Below, piece by piece: positions 13,425-14,658 of a stretch of DNA of 14,658 nucleotides (positions within the stretch are counted from its first letter, which is position 1; every line of letters starts with the position of its first letter). The position numbers were made by a program, and so were the translations under genes. The stretch comes from Evtepia sp. (GTDB lineage Bacteria; Bacillota; Clostridia; Oscillospirales; Oscillospiraceae): contig JAHHRP010000036.1 in the NCBI GenBank assembly GCA_020025735.1, positions 1 through 14,658 of the forward strand. The letters run 5' to 3'. The notes under the pieces were generated by a model that ran no database searches, was not told where the DNA came from, and saw nothing but the letters and a program-made list of their open reading frames with translations.

Positions 13425-14636
13425 TTACTGCAGCAGCTGCAACACACCCTGAGGCACCTGGTTTGCCTGAGCCAGCATGGCCTGAGCAGACTGAACCAAG
13501 ATATTGTTTTTGGTGTAAGCCATCATTTCCTTGGCCACGTCGGTATCGCGGATGGTGGCCTCGGCATCTTGGATGTTCTCCTGCATGACAGAGAGGTTCT
13601 TGATGGTATGATCCAAACGGTTCTGCGTAGCGCCTAAGGTGCCACGTACCTTGGAGACACTATTGATTGCATTTTGAATCTTCGCAAGGCTGTTCAGGGC
13701 ATCGTCAGCGGTTTTGATCGAAATACCCTTTCCGTCAGTTGCATTAGAAGTAACTGTACCAGTTGCTTTCTGAATGCCTAAATCTTTAGCAGTTTGAGCA
13801 GTGACTTCAACTGTCAGCTGATTATTCTTGTCTCCATCAGGACCGATCTGAAGCTTAAGTCCGCCATGCGAAGCGGTACCGGACAGAGTTTTAGACGCAG
13901 TCATTTTCGTGGAGGCACTTGCAGCCAGATCAATAGTCCCACCAGATACAGAAAATGCTTTGAAATTCGATTTGTTTTCTGCATCTGCATGCTTACGAAT
14001 GGCTTCTTGAATTTGAGATGCAGTATAAGATGCTTTAGCCTTGGATCCTAGCTTTACAGTAGCCTTTGTTCCACCGCCAGTGCCAGCGAAAGTTACCTTG
14101 ATTGCGCCAGCAGAGACATTTTTATCGGCAGAAATAATAATCTTGGCAGCAGTAGAAGCACCAAATTTCAAATTGACTGTACCAAAAAGGGCCTCTGCCG
14201 TTTTACTATTGGCCATCTCTCCATTCAGAAGTTTAACGCCGTTGAAATCTGCGGTCTTAGCGATACGATCAATTTCTGCGGTCAACTCATCGACTTCGGC
14301 CTGAAGGTTTTCACGATCAACAGCATCTTTATAGGTGCCGTTGGAAGACTGCTCAGCCAGAGAGTACATACGGTTGAGCATGTCGTGAACTTCGGTCAAG
14401 GCGCCTTCTGCGGTCTGCACCAGGGAGATGCCGTCCTTGGCGTTCTTCTGAGCAACGTCCAGGCCGGTGATCTGAGCGCGCATCTTCTCAGAAATGGCCA
14501 GACCAGCAGCGTCGTCACCGGCGCGGTTGATCTTGTAGCCGGAAGACAGCTTTTCCAGGTTCTTTGCCAGGGAAGAGGTGTTACCGGTGTAGTTGCGATA
14601 AGAGTTCATCGCCATAATATTGTGCTGAATTCTCAT
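13425..14636 (-). CDS. Flagellin
   Basis: This 403-residue protein is the flagellar filament subunit, exported by the flagellar type III machine and polymerised outside the cell. The N-terminal D0/D1 region (1-140) is classical: MRIQHNIMAMNSYRN, LSSGYKINRAGDDAAGLAIS (30-49), and LNRMYSLAEQ (87-96). The C-terminal D1/D0 (about 305-403) has VRGTLGATQNRLDHT (330-344) and the export/assembly end QANQVPQGVLQLLQ. Between them (about 145-300) lies a variable domain rich in Lys, Thr, Ser and Ala, larger than the minimal flagellins of about 270-280 residues. The ATG has AAAGGA at 14645-14650, 8 nt upstream; the promoter is outside the window. The residues matching Salmonella R90, L94 and E114, used for TLR5 recognition, are present as R89, L93 and E114. 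Confidence 0.96.
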   Translation of the reverse strand: MRIQHNIMAMNSYRNYTGNTSSLAKNLEKLSSGYKINRAGDDAAGLAISEKMRAQITGLDVAQKNAKDGISLVQTAEGALTEVHDMLNRMYSLAEQSSNGTYKDAVDRENLQAEVDELTAEIDRIAKTADFNGVKLLNGEMANSKTAEALFGTVNLKFGASTAAKIIISADKNVSAGAIKVTFAGTGGGTKATVKLGSKAKASYTASQIQEAIRKHADAENKSNFKAFSVSGGTIDLAASASTKMTASKTLSGTASHGGLKLQIGPDGDKNNQLTVEVTAQTAKDLGIQKATGTVTSNATDGKGISIKTADDALNSLAKIQNAINSVSKVRGTLGATQNRLDHTIKNLSVMQENIQDAEATIRDTDVAKEMMAYTKNNILVQSAQAMLAQANQVPQGVLQLLQ

Positions 14637-14644
14637 AATTTAAT

Positions 14645-14650
14645 TCCTTT
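14645..14650 (-). promoter_or_regulatory. Flagellin Shine-Dalgarno
   Basis: AAAGGA lies 8 nt before the flagellin ATG at 14636. It shows that the coding region is complete although the promoter is beyond the right edge. Confidence 0.8.
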
Positions 14651-14658
14651 CGTCATTC

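Noticed and set aside
13328..13447. 40-residue N-terminal extension of the flagellin-linked protein (Cys-rich start)
   Set aside because: The extension would read through the flagellin terminator and overlap the flagellin 3' end. A Shine-Dalgarno supports the ATG at 13327 instead.
1..14658. CRISPR arrays, tRNA/rRNA genes, transposases, phage or toxin-antitoxin genes
   Set aside because: I saw no regularly spaced repeats, no tRNA-like cloverleaf and no such protein families on either strand. This was by eye, without a covariance or profile search.

Overview
The window looks like chromosomal DNA of a motile, low-to-mid GC, anaerobic Bacillota, most like a gut Oscillospirales/Clostridia organism. 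The pointers are an EFR1-type flavodoxin/ferredoxin fusion, VanW and DUF975 envelope proteins, a PepV-type dipeptidase, an SLH-anchored surface enzyme, a short SecG, and a clostridial-type flagellin. Shine-Dalgarno sites are strong (AAAGGAG/AGGAGG) and intrinsic terminators are plentiful. The genus is inferred from gene content and is not certain. There are ten or eleven protein-coding units and no tRNA, rRNA, CRISPR array, IS element or phage gene that I can see.

Left part (1-4514): a GNAT acetyltransferase (+) converges on the EFR1 ferredoxin gene (-), each with its own terminator. A promoter-rich divergent region (1548-1812) separates the ferredoxin gene from a two-gene + strand envelope operon, a VanW protein followed by a DUF975 membrane protein. 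That operon ends at a bidirectional terminator shared with the next, convergent operon.

Middle part (4531-7716, - strand): a tightly packed four-gene operon. In order of transcription it is a YheO/DauR-like PAS+HTH regulator, a PepV/Sapep M20 dipeptidase, and two half-size chromate-transporter (CHR) proteins. Junctions are +1, +24 and -4 nt. The dipeptidase Shine-Dalgarno sits inside the poly-glutamate codons that end the regulator. This layout suggests a regulated peptide/amino-acid function tied to an anion-type transporter pair whose real substrate is unknown.

Right part (7751-14658, - strand): secG stands alone with its own promoter, leader hairpin and terminator. Upstream of it lies a 979-residue secreted NAGPA-type phosphodiester glycosidase with Ig-like and carbohydrate-binding-like modules and three C-terminal SLH repeats, so it should sit on the cell wall. 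Beyond a perfect 16-bp hairpin come a 657-residue protein of unrecognised family and the flagellin gene, whose Shine-Dalgarno is at the right edge of the window. The 657-residue protein has a helical, TPR-like N-terminus and shows weak signs of a sulfotransferase-like C-terminal half. Because it lies directly downstream of flagellin it is the best candidate here for something undescribed, possibly a flagellin-modifying protein.

Most of the window is otherwise ordinary genomic content. I see no clear multi-gene novel system.
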